A stretch of DNA of 64,000 bases from Argentina anserina (Eukaryota; Streptophyta; Magnoliopsida; Rosales; Rosaceae): assembly GCF_933775445.1 (NCBI RefSeq), contig NC_065878.1, positions 17,371,395 to 17,435,394 of the forward strand. Reading direction: 5' to 3'. Numbering within the stretch: the first letter of the stretch is position 1; every line of letters starts with the position of its first letter. The translations under genes were made by a program, and so were the position numbers. The notes beneath the pieces were generated by a model. It was not told the origin of the DNA, searched no databases, and worked only from the letters and a program-made list of their open reading frames with translations. Shown here in pieces: positions 1 to 13,071 of this stretch.

Positions 1-184
1 CGGAGGAGGAGGTGGAGGATTTGGAGAAGTCGTTGTAGCTGGAGCTGTTGCCGCCGGTGGGGCAGTAGTTGCCGGAGAAAGGATCGTTGGGGATGGAAGA
101 GGAGGAGAGGGACTTGGAGGTTCGGGGTTTGTGGGGGCTCCGGGACGGCTCAATTGCCTGCGTGCTCTTTTTGGTCTTGCACAT
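1..184 (-). CDS. 5' end of an unidentified gene, cut by the window edge
   Basis: A reading frame opens with ATG at 184 on the minus strand and stays open for 61 codons to the window edge. The N-terminus is basic (MCKTKKSTQAIEPSRSPHKP) and is followed by a Ser/Pro/Asn-rich stretch with many TCC serine codons, ending in a poly-serine run. There is no signal peptide or membrane segment. Such a disordered, Ser-rich N-terminus preceding a kinase domain is common in receptor-like cytoplasmic kinases, but the kinase domain would lie outside the window, so that is only a suggestion. A TA-rich tract at 299-313 upstream could supply a TATA box. The high GC of the stretch compared with its flank supports it being coding. 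Confidence 0.45.
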   Translation of the reverse strand, partial: MCKTKKSTQAIEPSRSPHKPRTSKSLSSSSIPNDPFSGNYCPTGGNSSSYNDFSKSSTSSS

Positions 185-1198
185 GGGGGAAGAGACGACG
201 GCGTATCATAGCATAGGAAGTTTGGGACGACAGAGGAGGACGAGAGTATGTTGTTGGAGTTTGAGAATTAGGAAGTTATATACTGTTGGGGTTAATCTAT
301 ATATATATATATATTTATTTATTTATTTATACATCTCATATATGTGAGATGTATACTGTATATTAGAATTTTCATATACTGTTGTTGTGACTTTTGAGTT
401 AAGTCATTGTCGTCATGGAGGAGCTAAGATTGAGAGAAGAAAAGGGCAAGCGATGGGAGGAGGCAGACAAAGGAAGACTTCGTTTTTTCATGGGGCTAGG
501 TCATGTTTTCTGTTTTGGACCAATGAAAACGTTTTTGATTTAGAAATTCAGGGTGGATTAGTATGATTAAGTAGCAGGCAGAATGCTTGTTTAATAGATT
601 TAGAGAGATTAATTGAAATATATATCGATTATGACTAGCAAATGAAAGATGCAATACGTGATAATATGAAAAATAAAATGGTGCATAAGAGATTGCTCTA
701 AATTAATTATATCGATCAGTGATTTTGGGCAGCGGTTGTAATTGAGTAACTCAATTACGAGATAGATAACTTAATAAGGATGTGATAGCGCATCTTAAAA
801 CACACTAACGAGTGTTCACACACTAACGAGGGGATTAGGGTATATTCCGGTCAAGTATATCTCACAAAGGTAGTGATACGTAGTTCATATGGAATCGAGA
901 GGGAGCATCAGCTCAGGATCGTGGCAAGTATGTCTTATCTTAATGTCACATGTAAAACAAAATCAAACCATTACAAGTTTCAAATAATCTTGGATTAATG
1001 TTTAAACTTTAGATTATGCTGTAGTTTTGTGTTTGCTCGAAAGATTCTTATTAAAAAAAAAAACAATCCTCCATTGCTGGTTGGCAAGTTTTTCTCGACA
1101 GGTACCATTGCCCCTCGACAAACACAACAACATAATAACATAACAACTTAACAAGAACACCAACGCCAGCCTCTCGGATCTCATTTTCGACCGAAGCA
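185..1198. other. Intergenic DNA
   Basis: AT-rich sequence with a short TA microsatellite near 299-313. The part next to 1199 (about 1080-1198, with AACA-rich runs) resembles the sequence downstream of the intact GNAT gene at 22050-22110, so it is probably the former 3' UTR of the GNAT pseudogene. I see no gene in the remainder. Confidence 0.5.
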
Positions 1199-2968
<1,770 letters not shown>

Positions 2969-2977
2969 AAGAATTAA

Positions 2978-4111
2978 GGGGTATTTCACTATACACCCAA
3001 TTTTTGAAAGCTCTTTTATAAGAAACCCACATAGTTTTTTCTTCATTATATACTGAATTATTGACATTCTCTTAAATTTAAATTACAAAATGCCACTATT
3101 AAAAGCTGATTAGTCACTCAACAAATTATGTTCTCATTTACTACCTTAATTATAGATTTTCATAGTCCCTTAAATAATTGAAAATTTTCTTTTACTCATC
3201 ATAAATTTAGAAATAATTGAACATTCCTTAATTACATATTTAGATTTCAGAAGCTTTTCAATTTAAATCAATTCAATATCGAAATCACTTAATGGTGACA
3301 CAAACTTTCCATTTTTTTGAATAATTTAAATATTCTATTTCATAGGTAGATTTCATATAAACAACAATGCAACCTACGTTTGAGGTATATATATAAGTTT
3401 TTCCCTATCTAGTAGGTTTTTTATTTTTAATTACAACATAATGATTAGGTATGTATCTATATACATATTTTCTAGGAATTTTTATATCAACCTGTTTGTT
3501 AGGTATCTATCATTCCAAAAATCTCTTTCATAGGTTGAATTTGCAATTTATACTGATATGCATGCTTCTATCTATTAAGAAACAGTAAATAGTGAAAAAA
3601 AAATGAAAAGTTGAAACCTAAAACAAATGTTTATTGCCATACAAAGTTCATGTACAATGATACGAAAATAAAATATTTGAGAAAACATATATACATACAT
3701 ATTGCATGAATAACGACATACGTACCTTATTAGTAGTTCAAAAAATTGAAACGAACAAACGATACAAATACACAACAAGCTAGCTTGGAATTCTCTCATA
3801 GAATTTATAAAAGTTGGACTAATGTTTGTGTTCTGAAACTTTGATATTAGCTATATAAAGAAGTTTTGCTCAAGGAAAATTTGAAATCAAATCTTTTAGC
3901 AATTTCATGTAATGAAAAATTATTGGAGAGTTTGAATTAGACATGTAAAATGAAAATTTATAAATAGATACTAAGATTAAGGAAATTAAAATGATCAAAA
4001 GGGTAAAATAGACTTGTATAAAAAGAATTTGGGTGTAGATTGAAAAAACATTTGGGTGTGGGTTTAATTTCAAAGGGGGACTCCAATATTGGGTTTATTT
4101 CTAATTTTCTC
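2978..4111. mobile_element. Non-autonomous MULE-like element
   Basis: A 1134-bp AT-rich block is flanked by a perfect 9-bp direct repeat, AAGAATTAA, at 2969-2977 and 4112-4120. Its ends are loosely inverted: the left end reads GGGGTATTTCACTATACACC and the right end, read inward, reads GAGAAAATTAGAAATAAACC; about 14 of the first 24 positions agree, with a shared ACCCAAT. A 9-bp target duplication is the hallmark of Mutator-like elements. No transposase or other coding sequence is visible. The poor match of the inverted ends means it is either old or only distantly MULE-like. Confidence 0.6.
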
Positions 4112-4120
4112 AAGAATTAA

Positions 4121-4545
4121 TGATCGAAGTCGGTGTATGACCCCTTCATTCTGTTTACACTTGTTTACCTTTGCGTTTCGCCTCAACAAGGTCCTACTTG
4201 GATATCACGGAACCTGCAGCGGTTCTGCATTTCAGTGTCTACTGTTAGAGAATTGAGCTACTCTATATTATGGTTGTGTTTGGTGCAGCTTGACTTATTA
4301 GATAAGCTGACTTATATTTTTTTTGAAAATAAATAGTTAATAAGTAAAGTAGCTGAGTGTTTGGTAAACTGACTTTTATAAGTGACTTTTAATGACAGAA
4401 GCAGTAACAGAACGTTTGGTAAACTCAAGCTGGTTTATGTTTTTAATTTGTCAAATGACCAATTTAGACATGTAAGATAATTTCAAATTAATTTGATTGA
4501 AAAATAGTGTTTCATATGATTAATATTGGATAAATGTAAATATTT
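4121..4545. other. Probable left flank and subterminal region of the Harbinger relic
   Basis: From about 4266 the sequence reads TTA followed by TGGTTGTGTTTGGTG. This G-rich 'GTTTGG' terminus after a TTA trinucleotide is typical of plant PIF/Harbinger elements, which duplicate TTA/TAA. Further 'GTTTGGTAAACT' words follow at 4360 and 4412. The matching right terminus was not found beyond 18.7 kb, so the boundary is tentative. Confidence 0.4.
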
Positions 4546-5904
4546 TCATTCTAAACGGGCAACCATCAAACTTTGAGCAATGTTGTTTCTTAATGTCTCT
4601 ATTTCTTGTGCACTATGATGGTTTTGTTCTTCTCCATCATCATCATCTTCTTCTTCCATCGCTCTTTCACCACTTTCACTTTCTTCACCTCAAACAAAAT
4701 GTCTTATCACGATGCGTATATCTTCTAATATAATTATGAAGTGTCATAGTGACAATGACAATCTTGACTTGCTTCTCGAATGAATATCCTTGCATATCTT
4801 TTAAAATCTTCCACTTTGTTTTCCAAACTCCAAATGTGTGTTCTATAACACCTCTAAGTGAAGAGTGTGTTTTGTTAAATAATTCTCTTTTATTTCTTGG
4901 TTCTTGCCTACGATATTGTTGGAAGTGTTGTCTTGATTCTTTATAAGGTCTCAAATATCCAGACATCGTAGGGTATCCCGAATCCACAACATAATATTGA
5001 CCTATAAAAATTGTTATATAATAATATTTATTAAAAAGACATTTTAAGCATGAATATCCAACGAAAAGTAACTAAATTTAATAAATTACCTGGTGGAGGA
5101 TGAGGAAAATTCATTTCAGGATTTCAAAGAACCGATTGCATCACTCTTATATCATGAGCAGACCCTGCCCAACCAGCACATACAAAGATAAATTGCATAT
5201 CGAAATTGCATACCGCCATGACATTTTGTGTTGGTATTCCTTTTCTATTAATAAATGGTGTTTTTTTTGCATCACTTATTGAAGCGGGAATATGCACTAC
5301 ATCAATAGCCCCGATACAATATTGTGAATAATATTGTTATTTGTCAACACCATAAATAACTATATACTAAAAATAATCGAGTAAACAGACAAACACCTTA
5401 AAATGCGACATGTATCTTCTTTCCCTCATTATCTCTGGTGCAACGCCAATGAAATCAGGATCCTCAAGGTTTAATTATTTTATTACTTAGCTCACACACA
5501 AGATCTAAGGCTTTTCCAATATATCTACAAACGGTTTCATTGAAATGTTGAAATCGTTCTCCTACTGTCCTAAGTCCACATCCTTGTCCTAACAAATACA
5601 ATACCATTGCCACGATCTCCATATGACTAATTCTGTTTGAACCTAACAACTACTTGTTTATAATTTCCAAATCAGTGCATAAGCGATAAAATACGTGATA
5701 CTGCATTCTAAATGCATTATAACACCGAATTACATTGCCTCATAAAACTTCTATTATCCACTTATAACCCGTTTGAGAATATGTCATGCAAGGAGTTTTA
5801 TGGATATACTTATCATAATAATGTTGAATCAACATACCATTAAGTTGTACATCTCGCATGAATATATCCAACTCAACTTCATTATCATCACCTAGATTGT
5901 TCAT
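4546..5904 (-). pseudogene. PIF/Harbinger transposase (HARBI1/ALP1-like), decayed
   Basis: Reads as a PIF/Harbinger DDE transposase on the minus strand. An N-terminal part (about 5904-5460) contains a helix-turn-helix-like region (MLGSNRISHMEIVAMVLYLL). A middle part (about 5330-5110) has the first catalytic Asp in CIGAID and the second in SAHDIRV. After a short apparent intron the C-terminal part (4987-4685) reads VDSGYPTMSGYLRPY, then RHSSLR-like and VIEHTFGVWK with the catalytic Glu, and FEKQVKIVIVTMTLHNYIRR. All three acidic residues survive. In-frame stops (in the N-terminal part, before LLGSNR, and after MQSVL) and frameshifts make it inactive. The interrupted Myb/SANT gene upstream on the same strand is the usual partner ORF of such elements. 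Confidence 0.85.
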
Positions 5905-6118
5905 AATTTAGACCTGCAAATTTCAATGGCTAAACATGTAAATCATATAAAAGCACGACCAACAATATAATAGAGACACATATTCTCCATATAACTTCAA
6001 ATATGAGAATATATAAAGAGTATGACATGATGAAAAAATGAATGATAAAAAATAGTCTCATGGTATTGGCTAATATAAAAACTTAGGGTAGGATATGAAA
6101 ACACAAAATTAAAAATAA

Positions 6119-6384
6119 TTAATGAATAACCTCAGCATATTTTTCATTTATCTCAAATTGCAACCACCCCAACTTCATGTTATGATCTTCCATAGTGCAG
6201 TACATCTCTCTTTTCTGTACACTTGAAACAATCGAGTGGCAAATAACCACAATCTGGTTCCCTGCTCAGCTCCAGGCAATGAGGTGTCATCCTTCATCAC
6301 TTCAGTAATACTAGTGCGCACATTACTGACCATTGAAGATGTTGTACTTCTACTTTCAATTGCATAACACATTCTACCAATTTC
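6119..6384 (-). pseudogene. 3' part of a Myb/SANT-like ORF, split by the retrotransposon
   Basis: This is the C-terminal half of a Myb/SANT-like accessory ORF of the Harbinger element. It carries the conserved segment around RLWLFATRLFQVYRKERC, followed after a frameshift by a tail corresponding to KLGWLQFEINEKYAE. The 5' half lies at 18021-18713, beyond the 11.6-kb LTR retrotransposon. When the element and one copy of its 5-bp duplication are ignored, the frame runs continuously across the junction (LAKEIGRMCYAIES), which shows that the insertion hit this ORF. In plant PIF/Harbinger elements the Myb/SANT protein is thought to bind DNA with the transposase. Confidence 0.8.
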
Positions 6385-6858
6385 TGTTGGCATAGGCTTA
6401 TGCCCGCCATGATCAGCACAACTATCAGCGCATTAAGGCTAATGTATAGCACAATCTTACAATACTAATAGCAAGTCAGCCGCACTAGCTACGCAATGGG
6501 CCTCCCCGCGGCCCAAACTGACTACGGACGCGCCCTCACGCGCATCTCAAAGAAGGCTCCAGATAGCACCTTAATCGGACGTCGTCCCACATCAAATGGT
6601 AGGTAAACGATCTACTTCAACTCAACAATAAAAGGTCAAACTCTTGACCTTATAAGGTAAATACACTGAACTCCCTACTATAACTCTGCATAAATTACCA
6701 TCGCCCTAACTTAAGCGTCGGAGAGTCGAAGACCACGCCGCCGTGGTCTCTACTTTGACGACATGTGTTACTTGTGGCAGGAAAGAGACAAGGAATACGG
6801 CGTACCATATCCACGAGGAGCACGGCGTACTAAATCAAGTGTAATCACAGCATCAGCA
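6385..6858 (+). repeat. 5' LTR
   Basis: 474 bp, TG...CA termini, matching 17547-18020 base for base except for about 14 substitutions. A TATAAGG word at 6651-6657 is a candidate TATA box. The LTR is followed by one T and then the primer-binding site. Confidence 0.95.
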
Positions 6859-6859
6859 T

Positions 6860-6877
6860 TGGCGCCGTCTGTGGGAA
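6860..6877 (+). other. Primer-binding site
   Basis: TGGCGCCGTCTGTGGGAA begins two bases after the LTR end. The first nine bases are complementary to the 3' end expected of a plant tRNA-Asp (ending in ACGGCGCCA); the rest diverges. This TGGCGCCG start is common in plant Ty3/Gypsy elements. Confidence 0.8.
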
Positions 6878-6909
6878 ACCGCAACAAAAAGTCAACAAAA
6901 AAAAAACCC

Positions 6910-8700
6910 ATGCAACATCTAGCCAAACAACTACACTTCGACATGGGCACTACCAATCCCTCCCCCTCTACTCCGGCAGACGGTCACATCGAAGACATCA
7001 CAGACCTTAGCCTCAACCACCCTCTACCCTCCGCCAACGACCCTTTCATCCTCACACCAACACCCGGAACAGTCGTCAGTACTAATGCGACTCCGGATCC
7101 GGCAACCGCTGCAAGAATGGAAAGCATGGCTCGCGATCTAGCCGGTTGCCAGCAGCGCGAGGAACTGGAACGCGAGAAAGCAACAACTCTGCAGGGCGAG
7201 CTTGACAAGATGCGGGCACAGCTCGAACGGGCCGAGCGCAGTCATTTACATGGGGAGTCAAATCGTGAGGGCAGCGCACAAACGAGAGGACGCGAACAAG
7301 TTCACTTAAGCATCAACTTGACCCTCTCCGAACTCGCCAAGAAACGGCCACCATCACCATGGCGTATCCGCAACCGTGAGGAAGGAAGCACAAGCGTCAC
7401 CTCCCGTTCTAGACCCCACGCAACTGCTCACAACAGCGAGTCTGCCACGCTAGCCCTGATCTTGCAGCGCCTAACAGCAATAGAACAACGGGTGCCAATC
7501 AACGCTGCCAACCAGTGTTCGCAGCCAGGCCAGGCCCATTCACTACGATAATAATGAACACCGTGCGTCCTTCTCAATCCAAGCGCCCAAAAATTACGCC
7601 GTACACAGGTGAAGGCGATCTATTCCGGCACATTGATAACTTCAAAAAAGTCACTGCCAGTAGAGAATTCGACGACGCCACCTTGTGCCACCTATTCAGC
7701 GAAACACTAGATGGGGATGCCATGAATTGGTTCTTCGAACAACCGGCGAACTCTATGGATTCCTTCACGCAGTTGACCACAACATTTCTTAATCAGTTTA
7801 TCCTCATGGCCGGAGCCGCCCACACAACTGATGGCCTATTTCAAGTAAAACAAGAGAGCAGGGAAACATTGGGCACCTTCGTCATGCGATGGCAGACAAC
7901 AGCATCCAAATGTCGGAACCTGAACAAAACGCTCGCCTTGACCGCTTTTAAGGAGGGACTACGGTCAGAAAACTTCTTATTCCACATCAATGTGGACCCT
8001 CGAATGCGCGGTGCCACATATGATGACATCATGACTGAAGCAGTACGATACGCTCAGGCAGAATACGTCACATACGGAGAGAAGTGGACCCCAGTACCAT
8101 CAGACAAAACCACTGTGCCGCAGACATCTACACACACAGTCCCCCTCCAGCACGAGCTCTTTCCTAACACAGAAGACCATAGCAAAGGCAGGAAAAGAGA
8201 GTGGCATCAAGCCAATCACCATGATACGCGCAACAACGATCGGCACAGAGGCCGGGACAAGAACAGGAGACTTGGCCATGAACGTCGCGACAACAGAGAC
8301 CCTCGCCAAGTTAACGCAATGGGACGCCGTAGTTAACACACACCGCCTAGGGAAGAGACCCTGGAACACTTTTTCCACAAACATCAGGGCACGCTGAGGA
8401 AACCAGCAAGACCACTACGCCCCCAAACCGAAGCAGAAACTGGTAAGTGGTGCAGGTTTCACGAAAATGGAACCCATAACACGAATGATTGCCGCACCCT
8501 CCGCATACTAAGAGCCAATGACGACACGGGGGTTCGCCCGGCGCAGCAAAGGGTACAGCAGAATGTGGTCGCCGCAGTCGAGAACCTGCGCCGCATCAAC
8601 GTCATAGAGGGAGGAGCCCCGAAGACTAACATGTCTAACCGAGCAAAAAAGCGCTTTGACCGCAACAATCACCCAAGGCAGGTGTACGCCATCACAGGAG
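6910..8700 (+). pseudogene. gag region of the Tat retrotransposon
   Basis: A first frame from ATG at 6910 encodes a Pro/Ser/Thr-rich N-terminal domain with a short coiled coil (around REELEREKATTLQGELDKMR). At about 7515-7551 the frame shifts into the capsid part: GEGDLFRHIDNFKK, GDAMNWFFEQPANSMDSF and ALTAFKEGLRSENF match the retrotransposon gag domain. An Arg-rich stretch follows. After an in-frame stop at 8334-8336 comes a zinc-knuckle-like motif, CRFHENGTHNTNDC (C-x2-H-x4-H-x4-C). At least one frameshift and one stop show that it no longer makes a full gag protein. It packages element RNA in related active elements. Confidence 0.88.
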
Positions 8701-11700
8701 GAAACACTAAGCGACAGAAGGAAGGATGGAAACCGATCACCTTCACTGAGGAAGAGGAAATTGGCATCTCCTTACCCAATGACGACGCTTTCCTCATAGA
8801 CGCAATCTTGGGTGGACAGTGGGATGTAGGGAAGATGATGATCGACACGGGATCTGCAGTCAACGTCCTATTCAAGGGCTACTACGAAAAAATGGAGCGT
8901 AGTGGCAAGAAGTTGGTACAAGACCAAGAACCGCTAATAAGCTTCTCTGGCGACATAACCCAACCCCTAGGCTCGGATTATATGACAGTACGCATTGGGA
9001 CCGCACCACGAACAGTTTGCGTCGAAGCTGAGTTCATCATAGTCGATGTCTACAGCTCCTACAACGGGATCATCGACCGACCTACACTTAACCGGATGCG
9101 AACTTTTATCGCCGGACACATGATGCTCATAAAATTCCCAACTTCGTACGGAACAGGACAGGTCCGGGGTTCACAATCCGTGGCAAAAGATTGCCAAACA
9201 CGCGCGATTCGACAGACGCGCAACCGACACGAAATCCTGGCAGTACATGCCACAGTAAACTTGACCGACAAGGTCGTCGACGCACGAGATGGCGAAACGT
9301 CGAAGGGAAAGAGCAAGCAGAAGGCTACGCCATACGAGGCCAAAACTCCGGCAAACCCTGAATCCTCATTGAAAAGCATTACGCCATTCCCAAATCATCC
9401 GGAGCGCAAGATCAAAGTCGGCGCAACTCTCAGTCCCTCTGTTGAGAGAGATTTAACAAGTTTCTTGGGCGACAACATGGAAGTCTTTGCATGGTCCTAT
9501 GAGGACATGCCCGACATCTCGCCCGACATCATCATGCATGAATTGCATATCAAACCTTCTGCACACCCAATTAAACAAAAGCGCCGAAGCTTCGACGACG
9601 AAAAGAGCACGGCAATACGCCAGGAAGTTGACAAATTGAAGGGCATGAAGTTCGTCCGGGAAGTACAGTACCCTAAGTGGATCTCAAACTGTGTTATGGT
9701 CCATAAAGCCAACGATAAATGGCGAATGTGTGTGGATTACAAGAACGTAAACAAAACATGCCCAAAAGACAGTTTCCCCTACCGAGAATTGACCAGCTGA
9801 TTGACGCAATGGCAGGTCACGAGTTGCTAAGCATGATGGACGCCTACTCCGGGTACAATCAGATACGCATGAACCCGGCGGATCAAGAAGTTACGACCTT
9901 CGTCACTGATAGAGGCATGTACTGTTATAACGTAATGCCCTTCGGATTAAAAAATGCGGGCGCTACGTATGTGCGTTGCGTCACACAAATGTTTGACCAA
10001 CACATCGGTCGGGAAATCGAGGTGTACGTCGATGACATGCTGGCCAAAAGCATAAAGGCCGAAGACCATGTAACCAACCTCCGAACCATCTTCAATATGC
10101 TAAAAAAATACAAGATGCGATTAAACCCGGAGAAATGTTTTTTCGGCGTAACAACAAGTAAGTTCCTGGGCTACATCGTCAGTCAACGCGGCATAGAAGT
10201 AAATCCCGAAAAGGTACAAGCCATCCTAGATATGGCGCAGCCAGTACTCAAGAAAGATGTAGAAGCCCTCCAAGGCAGACTCGTGGCATTATCTCGATTC
10301 ATATCAAGACTGACTGACAAGTGTGAGCCGTTCTTCAAATTGTTAAGGCGCTCCAAGAGTAAACTGATCGAATGGACACCGGACTGCCAAGAGGCCTTTC
10401 AGGGATTAAAAGACTACCTCGCCGCAGTACCATTACTGTCAACCCCACAGCCGGGTGAACCCCTGTACCTTTACCTCGCAGTATCCGCAACCGTGGTCAG
10501 CAGTGCCTTAGTTCGCCGTGATGGAACTAAAGAATTGCCAGTTTTTTACGCAAGACGGGCCATGAACGGCCCAGAGACAAGATATCCAACACTGGAGTAA
10601 TTAGCCCTCGCGCTCATTGTAGCAGCCAGACGACTACGCCACTATTTCCAAGCTCATAGCATCCACGTACTCACAAATCAGCCTCTCAAACAAGTACTAC
10701 AGAATCCAGAACACTCCGGGCGACTCAACAAATGGGCTATCAAGCTGACAGAATTCGACATCGAATACAGGCCACGACCCACCGTAAAAGGACAAGCCGT
10801 AGCCGAATTTATAGCAGAAATGATCCCTCGAGATACGGCGGAAGTGGAACCAGATAATGTCATCAACCTCATCAAGATTTCGCCATGGAACTTGCACGGA
10901 GAGGGCTCCAGCTGCGCCAAATCTAGCGGAGCGGGGATCATCTTGAGCGGACCGGGGGGACTCGAACTTGAGTATGCTCTAAAATTCAACTTTGCCGCCT
11001 CCAACAATGTAGCGGAGTACGAAGCACTGATTGCATGACTACAATTGGCCCTCAGCACGGGTGCCACCAGCATCAATGTGTTCAGCGATTCTCAGCTCGT
11101 AGTCAATCAAATCACCGGGTCCTTCACTGCTAAGGATGAGCAATTAGCAGCCTACCTGGCGTATGCCACAACGTTGTTAAAGCGATTCGAATTATACCAC
11201 ATCAATCAAATACCGAGGGCCAATAACGCAAGAGTGGACTCCTTAGCAAGACTCGCCACGGCGCAACCACACCAATGCCACAAGGATACCAGGGTCGAAA
11301 TTCTCCACCATCCCTCATTTACCAGACCTTGCAACAGATATGCCAGATAGAGCGCGACTAAGCCTCGTGGATGGATGAGATAATAGCATTCAAGCGTAAC
11401 GGCAAGCTACCCGAAGACGAGACCATGGAAAACAACTAAGGAGGCGGGCGGTAAGATATTACCTGCGGAACAACACACTCTATCGCCAAGGTCTGCTGAA
11501 CGCCGACCTTAGATGCGTCACAACCAAAGAAGGCAAGCAGATCTTGAATGAAATCCACAGCGGTGATTGTGGTAACCATTATGGCAGCCGCGCATTGGCT
11601 GCAAAGACACTCCGCACAGGATATTATTGGCCCACACTAGCCTCCGATGCACAGGAGCTCGCCAAATCCTGCCACAAATGACAAATCCATGGACCCATAC

Positions 11701-12587
11701 CACGCCAACCCTCAGAACCGCTATCCTACATAGTCAGCCCGTGGATCAACTGCCTTTGGGGAATGGATTTGATTGGCCCACTACCCATCGGAAAATGCCA
11801 ATTCAAGTGGGTTATTGTGTGCATCGATTATCATTCCAAATGGATTGAGGCTGCGCCCCTGACGGCCATCACAACCGAGAATGTTCAAAACTTCCTGCAA
11901 CGCAACATCTTCTACCGCCACGGTACGCCGGAGTCTATCATCACAGATAACGGCACGCAATTCAATAACGAGCACCTCATCACATGGTGCAAGGCAAGAG
12001 GAACTAAACTCAAGTTCGCATCCGTAGCACATCCAAAAACCAACGGGCAAGTAGAAGCCGCTAACAAGCTGATCAAAGGTCTTATTCGAAAAAAGCTGGA
12101 TGAAGCCAAAGGACTTTGGCCCGAAAAACTCGACGAAGTGCTATGGGCAATCCGTACCACACCAACAAAAGCTACGGGTGAAACTCCTTTTTGCTTAATG
12201 TACGGCACGGAAGCAGTCCTGCCCATCGAAGTAATTCAGCCAACACAACGGGTTTCGCTGTTTGACCCCGATACCAATTCGGACAATATGCAACTTGATA
12301 AAGATCTCTTAGAAGAGAAACGCATCACAACACATCGCTATAACGTCCAAAACAAACAGCGCGTGGCACGCTTCTATAACTCGAGAGTCAAGAGCAGGAC
12401 ACTACAACTAGGCGACTGGGTCCTAAAGAAGATCCAAACAAAGGTCACTGGGCTACGCCCGAGATGGGACGGACCGTAAAAAGTCGTCCAAATCATAGCA
12501 CCAAACACGTACTGCCTAGAAGACAAGTACGGAGAGAGATTAGCCCATCCTTGGAACATGGAACAACTCAAGTACTATTACAAGTAG
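8701..12587 (+). pseudogene. pol region: protease, RT, RNase H, second RNase H, integrase
   Basis: The protease has MMIDTGSAVNVLF (DTG at 8844-8852). Reverse transcriptase shows WRMCVDYKNVNKTCPKDSFP, MPFGLKNAGATY and YVDD (10025-10036). RNase H follows from about 10400. A second, archaeal-like RNase H is at about 10890-11270 (SGAGIILSGPGG, NNVAEYEALIA, FSDSQLVVNQI). The integrase has an HHCC finger at about 11550-11680 and a catalytic core from 11763 with D, D and E; the last two are separated by 35 residues. Lesions: a one-base deletion near 9778, stops at 10598-10600, 11036-11038 and about 11348, frameshifts at 11350-11430, the last Cys of the integrase finger changed to a stop (about 11680), and a stop at 12478-12480. 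No chromodomain is visible. Confidence 0.92.
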
Positions 12588-13071
12588 GGGTCCGCGCGTA
12601 GCGCACGACAAGGACTCGAACTGTTTGAGTACTTTTGGCACACTGCTGTAGCTATCTTTGTACAAAACGGCTACGGCCAGGCTATCAATGAAATGAGGAA
12701 TTTTTCAAACCATTGATCCTTACTACGCTAGCGTACTATGGCAATTAAATTCCTTCGACAGACAATTTCATTGTGCGCACAACAAAGATAGAATTAAGCA
12801 TACAGCCAAAAGTACAAGACAATAACCACAATATTGCTACGGAAATAGTATAAAAAAAAACACTTGGGGTCAAAAGAACTTCTATTCATCAAAAGATAGC
12901 AAGTTCGGCACAAAGGCCGTTACAGAAAATGCAAAAAAAAAAAAATTACAGAAACATAAAGACTACGGCGACAGGAGACGCATTACAATGATCTTATCAC
13001 CCTATCCTGCTCCTCCCTCGCAGCTTGGTACGCCAGCGTTGCTCAGACCGCATCGCCGATAATCACAGCTT
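12588..13071. other. Spacer between pol and the antisense gene
   Basis: Non-coding part of the retrotransposon between the convergent ends of pol (+) and the antisense gene (-). It contains A-rich runs at 12852 and 12937 and a 'TACGCTAGCGTA' palindrome at 12724 that resembles words in the downstream tandem array. Confidence 0.5.
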
